A DNA stretch of 64,000 nucleotides from Sipunculus nudus (taxonomy: Eukaryota > Annelida > Sipuncula > Golfingiida > Sipunculidae). The translations under genes were made by a program, and so were the position numbers. Below, piece by piece: positions 63,735-64,000 of this stretch (position 1 is the stretch's first letter; each line of letters starts with the position of its first letter). Location of the stretch: contig JAPPUL010000084.1 of assembly GCA_026874595.1 (NCBI GenBank), forward strand, positions 607,001-671,000, written 5' to 3'. Below the pieces are notes generated by a model. The model did not search any database, was not told the DNA's origin, and saw nothing but the letters and a program-made list of their open reading frames with translations.

Positions 63735-64000
63735 ATGAAATTTACTACCTATCTAAACGACCTTAGATCTATTAACATGCTTTTGGATATCGGCTTTGAT
63801 AAAATCATTATCGAAGAACCAGCCTTTTCCCTCTTTTCTAAAAAAACTTTTAATACAAAACCTAATTACAACTATATCTTGGCGGCTTTACAAAAAATTA
63901 AAAACGCTAAAAGCACTACTAAAGTAGTTTTTAATATCGATTTAATCCCTCATAACAAAGACCTTGATAACATAAGCACACTAATCCATACCATTAAAAA
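63735..64000 (+). CDS. Partial gene running off the right edge, possibly peptidase U32-like
   Basis: An ATG at 63735 opens a frame without a stop to base 64000 (88 complete codons). The start MKFTTYLNDLRSINMLLDIG, the strand-like KIIIEEPAFSLF and KVVFNIDLIPHN suggest a TIM-barrel beginning; U32 peptidases start in a comparable way ('gAd.vyl...fs...f'). The similarity is weak and the protein is cut. It lies 3 nt after the MEMO gene and has the same ATT/CTT codon preference. Confidence 0.55.
   Translation, partial: MKFTTYLNDLRSINMLLDIGFDKIIIEEPAFSLFSKKTFNTKPNYNYILAALQKIKNAKSTTKVVFNIDLIPHNKDLDNISTLIHTIK

Overview
The window is AT-rich chromosomal DNA from a bacterium that is most likely a spirochaete (Spirochaetota). 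This is an inference. It rests on the gene order ftsH-tilS-pth-rplY and truA-DUF2225-YbbR-CdaA, which I recall from Borrelia/Treponema-type genomes, on a PorV/UPF0164-like outer-membrane protein, on a flagellar FliN, and on lipoproteins with relaxed lipoboxes. No rRNA, tRNA, transposase, integrase or CRISPR array was found.

Left block (1-15218, all minus strand): a long housekeeping run, read from right to left. It holds lgt, a small FlgD-like lipoprotein, a PorV-like protein, a ComEC-type metallo-hydrolase with a degenerate active site, cdaA (c-di-AMP synthase), a YbbR-type CdaA partner, a DUF2225 zinc-ribbon protein, truA, ispE, rplY, pth, tilS, ftsH, an RCK-domain K+ channel and a truncated exported protein at the window edge.

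Central array (15334-28850, plus strand): eight tandem paralogous genes for secreted lipoproteins. They are built from about 25-residue GGGM...FxxN repeats, resembling the GGA(I/L/V)/FxxN repeats of chlamydial Pmp proteins, and end in a GGA-type or variant capping repeat. No autotransporter barrel is visible. Six genes sit behind a near-identical promoter/leader cassette whose length varies by whole 16-bp and 10-bp units. All eight end in the same hairpin terminator. Long blocks of perfect identity are shared between distant members, pointing to continuing recombination or gene conversion. This is the most interesting feature of the window: a candidate variable surface-lipoprotein repertoire.

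Right of the array: an Fe-S aldo/keto reductase (minus), then a plus-strand information-processing block of eno, nusA, infB, rbfA, truB, ribF, rpsO, pnp, an M16 peptidase and RNase J. The last 20 kb is mostly minus strand: a TPR protein, comEC (channel part only), an AddA-like helicase-nuclease with Fe-S cysteines, murB, an unknown protein, fliN, a class B PBP, class II ribonucleotide reductase and an ion antiporter. Isolated plus-strand genes lie among these: a hypothetical gene, yqeK, ilvE, a MEMO-family gene and a truncated last gene.

Two themes cut across the window. Short in-frame tandem duplications occur even in housekeeping genes (rbfA, truB, nusA, rnj, addA). Coding-strand base preference also switches direction several times, which suggests past inversions.
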